Assembly (NCBI GenBank): GCA_017654935.2
Contig: CM065704.1
Span: 23,114,077 to 23,178,076 of the forward strand
Length of the DNA stretch: 64,000 bases
Direction of reading: 5' to 3'
Source of the DNA: Phymorhynchus buccinoides
Lineage: Eukaryota; Mollusca; Gastropoda; Neogastropoda; Raphitomidae
Shown here: in pieces, positions 34,691-46,276 of the stretch
Position numbering within the stretch: the first letter of the stretch is position 1
Layout: every line of letters starts with the position of its first letter
Program-made: the position numbers and the translations under genes
The notes under the pieces: model-generated
The model's database searches: none
Told to the model about the DNA's origin: nothing
The model's input: the letters and a program-made list of their open reading frames with translations, nothing else

Positions 34691-34979
34691 TAAACATGTG
34701 CTCTATCTTCTCTTACAGACGAACCTGTGGACTTTTTTCTTTGCCAAACTGTTTGTATTTATTATTTATGGCACCAGCTTGCACAGACATTGCATGGTTT
34801 TTGTAATTTTCACATTTTCCAGACTTCGACTCGTATAGCAGACCCTAGTTGGTGGCTTTTGAAATTTTTATGAATGCCTCCCCCCCCCCCCCCTCCCCCC
34901 CTCTCTCTACCTGCATGATGATGCGTTATATCAGCATGCATGGATGCTTCTCTGCAGGCTATGTGCCTGTATTCTGTAG

Positions 34980-34981
<2 letters not shown>

Positions 34982-35035
<54 letters not shown>

Positions 35036-35041
35036 TGTGTG
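34982..35041. repeat. (GT)n microsatellite (mirror)
   Basis: Counterpart of the CA tract at 26717, with a single GG interruption not present on the left. Confidence 0.9.
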
Positions 35042-35097
35042 TTTACAGAGGCCCCATGCAGCGGATCAGGTTAAAGAAGAAAACAAACTAAGGATCA

Positions 35098-35965
35098 AAC
35101 TCCCCGGATGAATTCGAGTATCGAATTCAGCTAGAAGTCTCTCGAAGACTTTCAAATTTCCCGGCCCAGTCTGATGTCCTTCTATGATCAGACTCCCCGG
35201 CAAATTCTGACGGTGTGAAAGACCGTCAATCCGTATCTCTCTCGGAGCGAACGGATCCTCAACCCACTCCAGTGGATTTATCGAAACATGATCTGTGGGA
35301 CATGCTCCGACCATACTGTCCGGATGTTGTGGAACGTGAGTCTCGAAGTTCCTTTTCGAATGCGGACTGTGGGTTCTTTTCGTCGTGATTCGAAACTCTC
35401 CTTGGAACGACGGTAGAGAATGCTCCTCCCGGTTTCTCAACCGGCAATCACCGACGTCTCGGTGACACGGTGCGCGACGCTTCCTTCCCTGGGATGACGA
35501 ACACCCGGTTCAGCCGGATGAATCCGAGGATCAAGTTCAACAAGAAGTCTCTCGAAGACTTTCAAATCTTCCGGTTCAGTCTGATGTTCAGTCATAAATC
35601 AGACTCTTCCGTAGATGCTTACGGCATTAGAGACCGCCAATCCGTGTCTCTCTTTGATCAGACGACTAACAACCGGTGCAACTGGATGTATTCGAGGATC
35701 GAGTTCAGCAAGACGTTTCTCGAAGACTTTCAAATCTTCCGGTTCAGTCTGATGTCCTTACAAGATCAGACACTCCGTCAGATTCTGACGGTGTTGAAGA
35801 CCGTCAATCCGTGTTTCTCTCCGAGCGAACGGATTTTCATTCCACTCCTGTGTTGTTGGGTTTTGAGGTTGTTGCTTTTAGGCGTGGTCTGTTGGATCTT
35901 CTCGGACCTTACTGCCTATTGCGGTGGACACGCTCCACTCGATGCTTCTACCGGTTCTCTCTGGC
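35098..35965 (-). pseudogene. Degenerate three-fold peptide repeat (right arm)
   Basis: Mirror of 25790-26660. Its translations match those of the left copy over the long open stretches, so this block shows essentially no divergence. Confidence 0.5.
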
Positions 35966-36142
35966 AGACCGGGTGTGTAAAACTGGTGGTAGCAGAAAGG
36001 AGATATTGATAAAACATTTTTTTAAGCATCCATGGAAGAAACGAACTGGGCTACGTGAGAAAAAGACAATCGTGCGTTGAGGCAGACGGAAAGTGGATTT
36101 TACTAAGTAGGGCCTGTCGCGTGCAAACGACAGGGCCTAGTA

Positions 36143-36364
36143 GGGGAAGACGGGGTAACAAGCGCATGGGCGGGTAAGAAGCCCACCCCAATTATCTCAT
36201 GAAATGAAGCAAATTTCAGTCTCATTTTGCCCATGAGACGAGCGTTAATGTCTAGCATTCGTCTCATGGGCAAATTTGACTGAAATTTTCTTTATTTCAT
36301 GAGATAATTGGGGTGGGCTTCTTACCCGCCCATGCGCTTTTTTTTTTTTTACCCCGTCTTCCCC
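36143..36364. mobile_element. Hairpin MITE B6 (mirror of B1)
   Basis: Right-arm counterpart of B1; the main difference is a longer T run near the right end. Confidence 0.9.
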
Positions 36365-36628
36365 TATACGTTTTGATTATGAACCTTTTCAGAATAAGAT
36401 ATTTGGGTTGCAACGAGCTTCTTTGAAAACTGTCAAAAGTCAGTTTGGCAAAACATTTCACAACTAAATAAAAGTCACACTCGACCGAAGAATTCCAATA
36501 GAGCAATATTATGGTGAATGGTAAAGTTTACATTCAAAAGGGTTAAAGTAACGTGTTTAATGTGGCATGGGTCACATTCGTACCGATCACAGAAATTCGG
36601 CCACAGCATACACAAAATAAGCCTGATT

Positions 36629-36890
36629 AAGGTGTGTGTGTGTGTGTGTGCGCGCGTGTGCGCGTGCGCGCGTGTGCGTGCGTGCGTGCGTGTACGTGTG
36701 CGGCGTGCGTGCGTTGTGTGTGTGTGTGTGTGTGTGCGTGCGCGTGTGCGCGTGTGCGCATGTGCGTACTTGCGCGTGCGTGTGAACTGCGTCTTTGAAA
36801 TGCAAATATAGTTGATCAGACGACAGCTTGGAACTGCGTGTTTGAAATGCAAATGTACTTGATCAGACGACAGCTTGGAAACTCATACCA
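36629..36890. repeat. GTGC microsatellite and duplicated octamer unit (mirror)
   Basis: Counterpart of 24871-25130, with slightly different microsatellite length. Confidence 0.85.
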
Positions 36891-37583
36891 CTCATTTTAA
36901 GTAACACCAAAAGCCTAATTATACAAAGAACTGCACTCCGCAGCTGACTGAAGCCGGTTTCATTCTTTGTAACATTTAGGCTTTGTGGTAAGACTCCTGA
37001 CAGAGAAAAGGACCCCCAGCCCCAGTTTTAGTGTTGTTGCCGTTGTTTTTAGGCCCAACTGTCAAAGGATATACTAAGCAGCACTTCAATTAAAACAATG
37101 GATTGAAATCCCGACCTCTTTGTGCGCCCTACCCCTTGAAAACTAAACCTCGAAATTCAAACCACGTCCCCCCGAAGAAGGTACAACGGGTTTGTCTTTG
37201 TGCGTTGAACTCTTGAAAGGTCCGGGTCAGGTTATCTATCCATCCACCGCGGGTATAATAATCACCGGGGTGTTTTGCTTCAGACCTAGTTCTGGACGAT
37301 CGAGTTACCCGTTACCAACGCCCTGATCTCCAGAGGTTAGCATTAGCCACCACGCAGTTCCGGAGATAATGAATGGTCAGGTAGGCCTTTTGAGCAGATC
37401 CCCTCATAAGAACCATTGTTTGCAGCCCAACTGTCATACTGTAGATAAGACGCGGGGTTTACTTACACCTAGCTGCTAAGACGTATGGTTCGTTTTGTGG
37501 ATCGAAATCCTTTTTGCAAGTAAGGTCGACCTGGAGGCTACCTGTTTCGGTCAATGATTAGTTTCTTGAAGGAAGATTGTTAA

Positions 37584-38122
37584 AGGGTCACCCTGACGGA
37601 TGTGTTTTTGCAAGAAACACGTCGAGATCACTAGGAAAACACCTTTTACAGAGATCGCAACACGGTTTCCTAGAAATCAAACCGTCAAAAATCGGCGATT
37701 CCTCCTTGGCGGAGGTGCTGGAAGTCAAATTATTTCAGTGTGCCTTCTCTTTTCTAATGGCCGCCTGAGTTTAGACCGAATCGTTTGCACGAACTTTTCA
37801 CAATACAAGCTTTTTTATTCATTTATTTTTGTAATTTTATACAATTTACCTAAAGGAGTTTCGCTCACAACAAAGAAGCCAGCTCCATTTTTTTTTACTG
37901 CACTACAAAAAAGAAAAAGCTTCAACCACAAGAGTGACCTCCACCCACCCCGTCCAAAATGATTATGTCTCCGGCAACTCCGCCAAGGAGGAATCGCCGT
38001 TTTTTGATGGTTTGATTTATAGGAAATCAGAGCAAAGTGAGTGTTCCGATCCTTGAAAAGTCTGTCTTTCTGGTGACCTCGACGTGTTTTTCTTGCAAAA
38101 ACTCATCCGTCAGGGTGCACCT
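37584..38122. mobile_element. Fold-back element D1, mirror copy
   Basis: Counterpart of 23618-24166, TTAA at both ends, a few indels. Confidence 0.8.
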
Positions 38123-38687
38123 TTAACTGGCATGGATGACTGTCGTGTGTCTTCCACATGTGGCTCTAGGCCTAGCTAGCTACCTTTTAACATAGTCTTT
38201 TAAGGACAGAGCGTAATTACTGGTATAAAGCTGGAATGTACTAAACCAGTCATTAAAGGCCCTTTACTGAAATACAGTGGGGAACTTCTGATAACTGGTG
38301 GAGAACTGATAACTGGTGGAGAACTGATAACTCAAAAACGGATAACTAAAAAACATTGGATAACTCACAACAATATTTGGGTCCCATCTCTATGTTGAAA
38401 AGTAATTTTTAGCTAAAAATATTGGCTATCGCAAAATAAAATTTCAGTCCCTTCAGTTTTGACTTAAGCAATTTTTACTGTAGTTCTTCTTATCATTGGT
38501 TGACAATTTTTAGCCTGTACGTTGGCGCCAAGCCTAAAATGAGAGCTGCACACTGCAGTCATGGGTTGATGGTGAGTTTAGCGTCCTATTAGGCGTATCC
38601 TTTTAAGGACGGTTAAAAAACCCATGAACAAACGTGGTAGTTTGTACAGCGTTAGTCTTTTGTGTATGACTATGGCGTTCAAACCAG

Positions 38688-39262
38688 GAGGCATTTGCAC
38701 TGGCTCTTACAACTACAGCAACCTTGGGGATTAGTTGACCTTTGGGGACCTTCCCCAAGAGTGGGGCTGTCCCCTGGACAAGGTTGTTATGCTATAAACA
38801 TATCCAATCCCAGCCCCGTGAGAATGACTACTGTCCCCCATGCCCGGATAACGTTGCCATTGGTGTTGAAGGTCCAAGTCGGGGCAGTGGGTGGATGCCT
38901 CGTGCCTCCATACGGGGAGCTGGACGACCCCGCCCCCTTCCATGAGTCTCTCCCCGTGGGGATACCGGGGGGGGGGGGGGGGTCTTTCGTAAAAATAGTT
39001 CCCCCACCTTCTGGAAGCTCTGTGCTTGTAACTTCCTCTAATCTGCCACTCTCTTTGACTCTCCCTTTTCCCTTTGCTTTCTATCTACTATCTTTAAGAC
39101 TTATTGGCCCATTCTCCTGCCTTAAAAAAAAATTCCAAATAATTTTTCTCCTTTGAGCTCCTCCGAAATCGGAATGTGTCGGATGTACGCAGCGGGGAGA
39201 CCAAGTACCTTACCCATTATGGCCATATGGCCTGGGAACAGAGAAGAAAACGAAGAAGGTCC
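38688..39262 (+). repeat. GAA-tailed dispersed repeat (right arm)
   Basis: Plus-strand counterpart of 22452-23050. It serves as the reference for the family: 5' part CATTTGCACTGGCTC, middle GCCTCGTGCCTCCATACGGG, 3' part GAGCTCCTCCGAAATCGGAA, TACCTTACCCATTA, then GGCCATATGG and AGAAGAAAACGAAGAAGG. Confidence 0.75.
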
Positions 39263-40040
39263 AAGTACATGTCAAAGCATGTAAGGTCAAAATTAGATTT
39301 TCATACAGACTTTGACCATATTTCCTGTACTGTTGTTTTTAGGCCTACTTCATGTTTCGAATGGTGTCCATTTGGTGAGGCTGTTTGATCAGGAGGGAGA
39401 ACATAATCCTAGATGAAAGTTTTGTTTATTTTCTTTTCCGCTTCAAACAGACTGCATTCCAACCTTTTAGTTTTGGTGTGTCTGTAGGTTAAATGTTTAG
39501 GAATTAGCTCATTTATTGGCAAACAATAGAACTCTTCTGAGGATAAATGTTTATTTTGGCCAGGAATTAGCAAACAATAGAACAACTCTTCTGAGGTTAA
39601 ATGTTTATTTTGGCCAGGAATTTGGTTTGTTTTGTTTTCATCTTTTAAAGAAGAAATTATGCTCAAAGTCCTCCGGTTTTATGGGACATTAATAGATATA
39701 AAGATGGTGGGAACGATCCTGGAAGCAATGCCCGGAGACAGTGCAACACCAGGAAAGTCCTGAATATGTAACAATGAATAAGACACGTCCTTGCCAAAAA
39801 TGTCGGTTCGTTTTTCTTTTGTTTTGATACATAAAACTTACCTATCTAAGAGTTTTGCTCGTTTTCTCATCTTGTTTATAAACGGGAGGCCTCTCGGCTG
39901 CACCACAAGCAGGCCACCATTTTTAGTTTTTTCGAAATGCTAATTCCGACTGTGATTATTGTTGATTTTTCCCATGCTATTTGTTTCCTTTTGCCCTCGT
40001 TGTCAATCTTTTGTTGTTCTCCATTTTTCTTGTTCTCACC

Positions 40041-40203
40041 CAGGGGCCTGTATTCACGTTGAGATAGCATGAGACTTAGCATGATGCTAACTTAGAAGCT
40101 CTTCCAATGTCCTATAGGATTAACTTTAATAGGACTTTTGGAAGAGCTTCTAAGTTAGCATGATGCTAAGTCTCATGCTATATCAACGTGAATACAGGCC
40201 CTG
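40041..40203. mobile_element. Hairpin MITE, GGCCTGTATTCACGTTGA family (right arm)
   Basis: Mirror of 21523-21680, the same full palindrome. Confidence 0.9.
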
Positions 40204-40861
40204 GTTATTTTTCTTCTCTTAAACCAAAGACTGTACAGGGGAAGATAAACATCCGGTCTCTTTTCCCTATTTTTTATTATGAGTAGTGAGGACAGAAACA
40301 CTGGTTATGTCCCTTTGAAACGTGACACATTTTACACGTCGATAGGCCAGTTGAATTCTCCGTTCAAGTTCCAGTCCGAGTTTTTGGATAGCCTCCACTG
40401 TGAATAGTGTACACGTCCCCACTAACGATAACTCTATCAGCCCGGTTCGCAGAGCTTTTAAGTAATCCATCTTACCCTTTTAGAATATCTGTGCTTATAC
40501 CCCTTACACCGCACACCCCTCCCCCCGTTTTCCCCCCTCAATAAGTGACAATTTATGCTTTTAGCCCCGAGGAATCATTCGGCAAAGTAGTTAGGCTGCA
40601 TTAAAAAGCAAAAAACATCTTAATGAATTAAAAAATAACCTATATAACATAGGATTTGCTCCGATGTTTGGCCCACAGTGATCTAACGTGGTTTTTGGGT
40701 GTTTTTTTTTAATCGCAAATAGAAAAGAACAACTTCTCAATGCGCAAAATTATCGAATTAAGTTTTTACCTCAAAATGGTCACGGCGCTCACCCCCAACA
40801 CAAAAAAACAAAAAGAACCCCCCCCCCCCCCCCCCCCCTCAACCCAGATAATGCTTTCATT

Positions 40862-41375
40862 AAAAAAAAAAAAAAAAGTGCAACGCCGGGCTGCTGCAAA
40901 GTCCCCTCGCAGCATCGCCGATCTACTCCGATATCGGAATGTGTCGGCTGTACACATACATAAAAACGCATCAAAACAGCACGTAATATAACTACATAAA
41001 AACGCATCAAAACAGCACGTAACTGAATAGTTTTTTTGGGGTTCGGACCCGTGATTTGAGCGCTTCACACGCGCGCGATCATGTTATAGCATTCATCAAG
41101 AAAAGTGAAAAAACTGCATTGAAATACATGCACAACTTTGCGAGATATAGCGATTATGTGTTTCGGGGTTTTGAACCCCGTAACTGGCGCGACCTTGACT
41201 TAATGTAAAACTAAATACATCAGTGGATAGCTTGCATCTTGGGCAAACTAGTATACCAAATTTCATGATGATAGACTGAATAGCATCTCTATAACTATTT
41301 TTGAGAAAAACGGACGAATAGCAGGACGGACGGACGAACTCAGACCAAAACAATAGTTCCCCGAACCTCGGCTCG
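40862..41375 (-). repeat. Dispersed repeat with hairpin head (right arm)
   Basis: Mirror of 20285-20852, with clear divergence: one CCGTCCGTCC stretch is shorter, and the hairpin head reads CCCCGAACCTCGGCTCGGGG here, which still folds but with a different pairing. Confidence 0.65.
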
Positions 41376-41685
41376 GGGACTAAAAATGTGCATGAACCTT
41401 ATAGCTTTGACACTTGTCTAGTAGGGTCTACCTATGGCGAGGGATCGCCGTCCGAAAGAGGATTATCTCAATTGACGTGTTCACGACTTATACTATAATA
41501 ATGCATCAGTCGTCTAGAACCGAAGGAATGCGACACAGGATAAGAAAACAAAAAATTGTGGGGGTGGATAGTGAAGGTTGAAAGAGAGATATGATAAGGA
41601 CAGGGGGTAGGGAGGGGGGTGAGTTGTAGTAGGAAGCTTCGGGTGTATTTATATTATGGCAAAGCGTGTGGCGTGTGCGTCGTGT

Positions 41686-42189
41686 GTGCATGCAGTGCAG
41701 TGTGCGTGTGTGTGTGTGTTCACTTAACGTCCTCACTTCTCGTGATATTAGACGGGGGAAAATACCCGGTGTGGGATTTTTATAAATTTCCGGCGTGTGT
41801 GTGTGTGTGTGCGTTGTGCGTGTGCGTGCGTCGTAGCGTGCGTGCGTGCGCGCGCGCGCGCGCGCGCGTGTGTTGTGTGTGTGTTTACTTAAGGGGAGTT
41901 TCGAGGGTGTTCGAGAGAGCTACAAACCGAGTGCCAGATTGTTGACACGTACGTTCATCACAGTTTATGGAGGTAAACTGAACGGCCAGACAGATAGCTG
42001 GATCATGCAACCCATGCATAGAATAGAATAAAGCTCTGGTGTTGAAATGTTATTCTTCCTTTGGAAGTTTCTTTAGCCCTGGAATGTTTAACGGACTGAG
42101 CCTTTAGGTTCTCATGTAACACCGCACAAGGACAGGCAGACACATCCACACACAACACACGCGCACACACAGCACACGCACGCACACAC
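41686..42189. other. GT/GC microsatellites at the right contig end
   Basis: GT and GC alternating tracts at 41698-41720 and 41794-41885, with CA/GCAC at 42140-42189 running into the gap. Unrelated-looking AT-rich DNA lies between them, and no gene is seen. Confidence 0.8.
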
Positions 42190-42689
42190 NNNNNNNNNNN
42201 NNNNNNNNNNNNNNNNNNNNNNNNNNNNNNNNNNNNNNNNNNNNNNNNNNNNNNNNNNNNNNNNNNNNNNNNNNNNNNNNNNNNNNNNNNNNNNNNNNNN
42301 NNNNNNNNNNNNNNNNNNNNNNNNNNNNNNNNNNNNNNNNNNNNNNNNNNNNNNNNNNNNNNNNNNNNNNNNNNNNNNNNNNNNNNNNNNNNNNNNNNNN
42401 NNNNNNNNNNNNNNNNNNNNNNNNNNNNNNNNNNNNNNNNNNNNNNNNNNNNNNNNNNNNNNNNNNNNNNNNNNNNNNNNNNNNNNNNNNNNNNNNNNNN
42501 NNNNNNNNNNNNNNNNNNNNNNNNNNNNNNNNNNNNNNNNNNNNNNNNNNNNNNNNNNNNNNNNNNNNNNNNNNNNNNNNNNNNNNNNNNNNNNNNNNNN
42601 NNNNNNNNNNNNNNNNNNNNNNNNNNNNNNNNNNNNNNNNNNNNNNNNNNNNNNNNNNNNNNNNNNNNNNNNNNNNNNNNNNNNNNNNN
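42190..42689. other. Assembly gap of exactly 500 N
   Basis: Second 500-N run; see the comment on the first gap. The sequence resumes with no similarity to the left-hand flank at 18964. Confidence 1.
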
Positions 42690-43096
42690 TGCACCTATGT
42701 TTATATTCAAATTAAAGAAGAAGACAAACAGCTACTGCGAGTAAAACAATTTTAAAAAAGGAAAGAAAAATACTATATAATTTTTATAATTTATGTCATT
42801 CTAATTTCTAGGAAAATGAGTTAAACGTAATCTGACCTGGTACAGGCTCAAGTGGGACATTTCTATTTATAACAATAATGATAGTTTACCCTTTTATTGA
42901 TGTTTAACTCTTCAAGCACCACGGGCAAATACATTCGCCCAAGAGATCACTCTACACTACCACCAAATGCAAAGACATTCACTGCCAAGCACCCTGCCAT
43001 GTGCTTGTCAGCTTTTAGAGCTTATATCACTGTTTCCTCCGTTGAAGCAACGCGTGCACACTCGAAAAAAATAGCTATTCCCCCCTTGTCGGGGAA
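42690..43096. other. Unassigned AT-rich sequence
   Basis: No gene or known repeat is seen. Confidence 0.5.
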
Positions 43097-43525
43097 TCTA
43101 TATATATATAACTGAGCTGTGTGTATGTGTGTGGGTTTTTTTCAGAATAAAACCATATTTAGCGTGGTTTTATTGCTGCCAAACTTTCACAGTATCCAGA
43201 TGGATCATCCCGGGTTAACATCTAGGGTACATTACATTTTGCAACACGCTCCGTAATTAGCGTAATTAGTCAAAGTCAAGAAAGCGATCGACCAGGTCAG
43301 TGGTTCAACAGACAGCAGCAAGATACAATAGGCTAATGGTTAAGTCGTCGCATACTGACACAAACGTTCCGGGTTCGAACTGGCGTTCCAGGTTCGAACC
43401 TGGCTCCGTCAACAAATTTTTTATATTTTATTTTAACAATCAACCCAACACGCAAATAATAATACAGTGGATTCTTAATACAGTTGACTACGCTTATATC
43501 TGCGAAGCGGGTAGTAACTGGCTAG
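43097..43525 (+). mobile_element. Helitron-like non-autonomous element
   Basis: It starts TCTATATATATATAACTGAG, preceded by A, and ends GGCTAG, followed by T, as expected for Helitrons (5' TC, 3' CTRR, insertion between A and T). Just inside the 3' end, TACGCTT and AAGCG can form the usual short hairpin. It has no Rep/helicase ORF, so it would be non-autonomous. The 429-base interior carries a tRNA-like segment. The call rests on termini only. Confidence 0.5.
43325..43412 (+). other. tRNA-like segment inside the Helitron-like element
   Basis: A box A-like AGGCTAATGGTTAAG and two box B-like motifs, GGGTTCGAACTGG and AGGTTCGAACCTGG, the second forming a perfect T-arm (CCAGG/CCTGG). No pairing acceptor 5' strand is visible, so it is not a functional tRNA gene but a tRNA- or SINE-derived piece. 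Confidence 0.5.
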
Positions 43526-43544
43526 TATAATATAAGATGTTAAT

Positions 43545-43835
43545 GTTACGTTAATCTTTAATCTATCCTGGACATATTTCCAGATATTTTTGGGATTAGA
43601 TTTAGCCTCATTAGCAGCTTGTTTCTCATACTCTTTTCGTGGTTTTTTTATAAACTTGTTACATTTATCTCTTTCTTTTAAAGTTCTCTCTCTCTATATA
43701 TATATATTTTAATTTAAATAAGCATGTTTACAACCAGATTTAGTACAAAGACATGTGACAAATAATTGGGGTTTCTTTTTAACGCTTTTTAAAGTTTTCT
43801 TGTTCATCCACACTGGTGTTTGATTATCATCAGTC
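43545..43835 (-). pseudogene. LINE ORF2 endonuclease-RT linker fragment (element A, part 2)
   Basis: The minus-strand reading gives PVWMNKKTLKSVKKKPQLF, later ERDKCNKFIKKPRKEYEKQA and NPKNIWKYVQDRLK. This is the pattern seen between the endonuclease and reverse transcriptase of many LINEs. A TA microsatellite and stops interrupt it. It appears to continue the endonuclease part found at 44906-45375. Confidence 0.65.
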
Positions 43836-44905
43836 TTCTTCTTCGCCTCAGGCAGCCAGCTTCATCAGGCTGAAGATTCTGCTGCACTTTGGGGGGTAGT
43901 AAGAAGACAATAAATTAGAAAGCTGAGGAGATAGAAGTTACTAAAGCCTAATGGAAAGGAAAGGAAACAAAAACCTAGTGTGGATCTGTTTTTTAAATAA
44001 ATTTAAAAAATAGTGGACCATAGTAGCCTTTATATTGATTTCATAGTATCTGGGCAAGACCAATCCGGCAACCGTAGCGGTCCCCAGGGGCAAACCCTGA
44101 CCGGCACAGCTCCTGCCCTTCATTTACCACTACTTTGATCTATGGCCCCTAGTTCCCTGGTTTTAGTTACAGTGGAGGTGTTTGTGGAGGCCTCTTTTGA
44201 ATGCCTCCAATGACTGAGAGTGAGAGGAGGCAACTGCTTCTGGGAGGCAGTTCCACTGTGGGATGGTGCGGGGGAAGAATGTGGATTGTCTGTACTGTGT
44301 TCTGTGGCTTGGAATGTTGTAGGCAGCAGAGTGGGATTGACGGAGGCTTCTCTTCTGTTGTGTATTTGTTGGTGAGTATTTGGTATGTATGGACAGAAGA
44401 CCTGTGTATAATTTATAGTGTGATCAGTTCTGTGGTTCTCAAGAAGGGGCCATTTCAGGGTATTCTTGAGGTCTGTTGATCTTGTTGTCGCATGGAAGTC
44501 ACGGGCCACCCATCTTGCTGCTCGGCTCTGGATTTTTTCTAAGGCATCGATGCTGCCCTTGTTGTGGGGGTCTCAGACTGGGCTGGCGTATTCCAGGAGG
44601 GGGCGTACCATAGCCTTGTAGGCCTGCTGCTTGAGCTTTTCATTATTTATCTTCAGGGCCCTCCTCAGGAAGCCAAGGGTTTTGTTTGCCTTGTTCACCA
44701 CTTCATTGATGTGGGTGTCCCACTTAAGGTCAGTGGAGATAGTCACACCAAGGTATTTTGCATGGGGCACGCTCTGGAGTTGGTGTCCGTGTAGGAAGTA
44801 GGCCTTCTCCATGGTGTTTCTGCTTCTCGTCATGTGGAGAACAGAGCATTTTTTAGGGTGGAAATCCATTCTCCATCTGTCTTCCCTGACTCTGAGGCCT
44901 CATCC
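43836..44905 (-). pseudogene. LINE 3' end inserted in another LINE (element B)
   Basis: From 44880 downwards the minus strand reads the end of the RT and thumb region: FHPKKCSVLHMTRSRN, then HAKYLGVTISTDLKWDTHIN, KTLGFLRRALK and AYKAMVRPLLEYASPV, where an expected Trp codon (TGG) is TGA. After a frameshift the usual ending STFFPRTIPQWNCLPEAV and a stop near 44165 follow, then a 3' untranslated region ending in CGAAGAAGAAGA near 43840. It is inactive. Confidence 0.85.
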
Positions 44906-45375
44906 ACAAATCCAATGAGTTGACATTTCTTTTAACTTTAGGAATACACTCCTCCATACCTTTGTGCAGCACATCTTTCAGTTTCATACAATTTCATGAC
45001 TCTTCCACACTCAGCTCTGATAATCCCTCCCAGTCATACCCCCTCAGTCACAATGTCCCTTAATTTAGTGTAGTTACCATTACTCAATTTATATGTACTG
45101 AACTTGTTCAGCTTTATCTTTAGAAATATTAAACTGAAAAGACGACAATGTGGTCACTTTTACCGACTGGATCCAAGTAAACAATCTCATTCTCAGACAC
45201 TAATTTACTGTCACTAACAAGCACCCAGTCATCTAGGGTTGGATTTTGATTAGTAGTAGTAGTAGTAGGGGTAGGGACTAAATAAGCCGTCAAGCTTTTT
45301 GGCAGTCCCATCGAATCATCAATTTTTATTTTGTATCTTTGATCAAGGTGTAATCGGTTGAATTTTCCTATCATA
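44906..45375 (-). pseudogene. LINE endonuclease fragment (element A, part 1)
   Basis: The minus strand reads NPTLDDWVLVSDSKLVSENE then IVYLDPVGKSDH, the last part matching the C-terminal SDH motif of the LINE apurinic-like endonuclease domain. A degenerate stretch then resembles the spacer after the endonuclease, broken off near 44905 where element B begins. Confidence 0.7.
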
Positions 45376-45384
45376 CAATTTTAA

Positions 45385-45595
45385 TCAATGCTTCTAAATA
45401 TATTTATAAATTTTGGATGATTATCTAGACGATTTTTGAATGTATTAGTATTGGGTGCACATTTTAGGTCCACTGGTATATCATTCCATAGGTTAGCAAT
45501 TCTGTTAGTAAAACAATATTTTTTAATGTTAGTGTTATATCGCTTAATGAAAACCTTACCATATGAATTCCTTGTTATATCATATTGTACAGATT
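45385..45595 (-). pseudogene. LINE ORF2 C-terminal fragment
   Basis: The minus-strand frame reads KYCFTNRIANLWNDIPVDLK then NTNTFKNRLD, the NRIxNxWNxLP-type ending of LINE ORF2. It probably represents a third element adjoining element A. Confidence 0.65.
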
Positions 45596-46089
45596 AATTC
45601 TAGTTGGATGTTTTACTTTTTGAATCAAGAAAGCATCTTGAATATTATGTTGTAAACAAATGTTGTTTTTCTCACCAGTCCACCCCCCATCACAACGTAC
45701 ATGTGGAAAGTTAAAAACACCCAGTACACACACTTGATTTTTAAAGCATATATTTCATTATTTGGAAGAGATTATCATTTTGTTTTGTCCGACCTGGAAC
45801 CTCCACCGGTAATAGTGCCAACGAATCAGAGTGTTGATTGTGGGCACTCAACTGGAAGAAAGAAAACTGTCATTTATGCCAATAAGAGGCCGCGAGGCCT
45901 GGCTGCCCTAAAGCCTGACCTAACCAATCGGCAATGAAAGCTACAAAAAGTAGATTTAGCTATCATTTGTCAGTGTCAGATCGCTTACATTGATAACCAG
46001 TGCAGTGGATTACAAACAAAATACTGTTCAAGCAATTCCCACAAACAATGTAAACCGTCTTTTGTTTCCGTATCTAATATTTCAAAGCC
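45596..46089. other. Intergenic sequence upstream of MED28
   Basis: No gene is recognised. Short frames in this interval lack support. Confidence 0.5.
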
Positions 46090-46210
46090 CCAAAGGGTGG
46101 ATTGATAAACAAAAGTTACCTCAACTTCCGTCTTCCTTTGTAAGGATTTACGTCACTTTCATAACTTCACCAAATTTTACCCACAGAGTGATCTTCCCTT
46201 GTAAACAAAC
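46090..46210 (+). promoter_or_regulatory. Proposed promoter / 5' UTR of MED28
   Basis: Just upstream of the MED28 ATG lie an ETS-type ACTTCCG at 46124-46130, a second TTCC pair after it, and a CRE-type half-site ACGTCA at 46150-46155. Both motif classes are common in promoters of ubiquitously expressed animal genes. No TATA box is seen. The transcription start is not determined. Confidence 0.35.
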
Positions 46211-46276
46211 ATGGCGACTCCCGAGAACCTCGAGGATTCACCAAATCAGATCAAGGACCTGGAAAAGGCATTTAAG
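46211..46276 (+). CDS. MED28: MED28 exon 1
   Basis: 22 codons, [20 protein letters not shown] then FK, ending AAG/GTAC (phase 0). This weakly conserved N-terminus leads into the first core helix. Confidence 0.9.

Larger units (their letters stand above)
30897..42189 (-). repeat. Right arm of the giant inverted repeat (about 11.3 kb)
   Basis: Reverse complement of the left arm, ending exactly at the second 500-N gap. It is about 100 bases shorter through small indels, mostly in homopolymers, microsatellites and the outer kilobase. The LINE reading frame, open in the left arm, is broken here. Confidence 0.97.

Noticed and set aside
43325..43412. Functional tRNA gene
   Set aside because: The T-arm is perfect, but the acceptor stem has no 5' partner and box B is duplicated; it is more likely tRNA-derived repeat.
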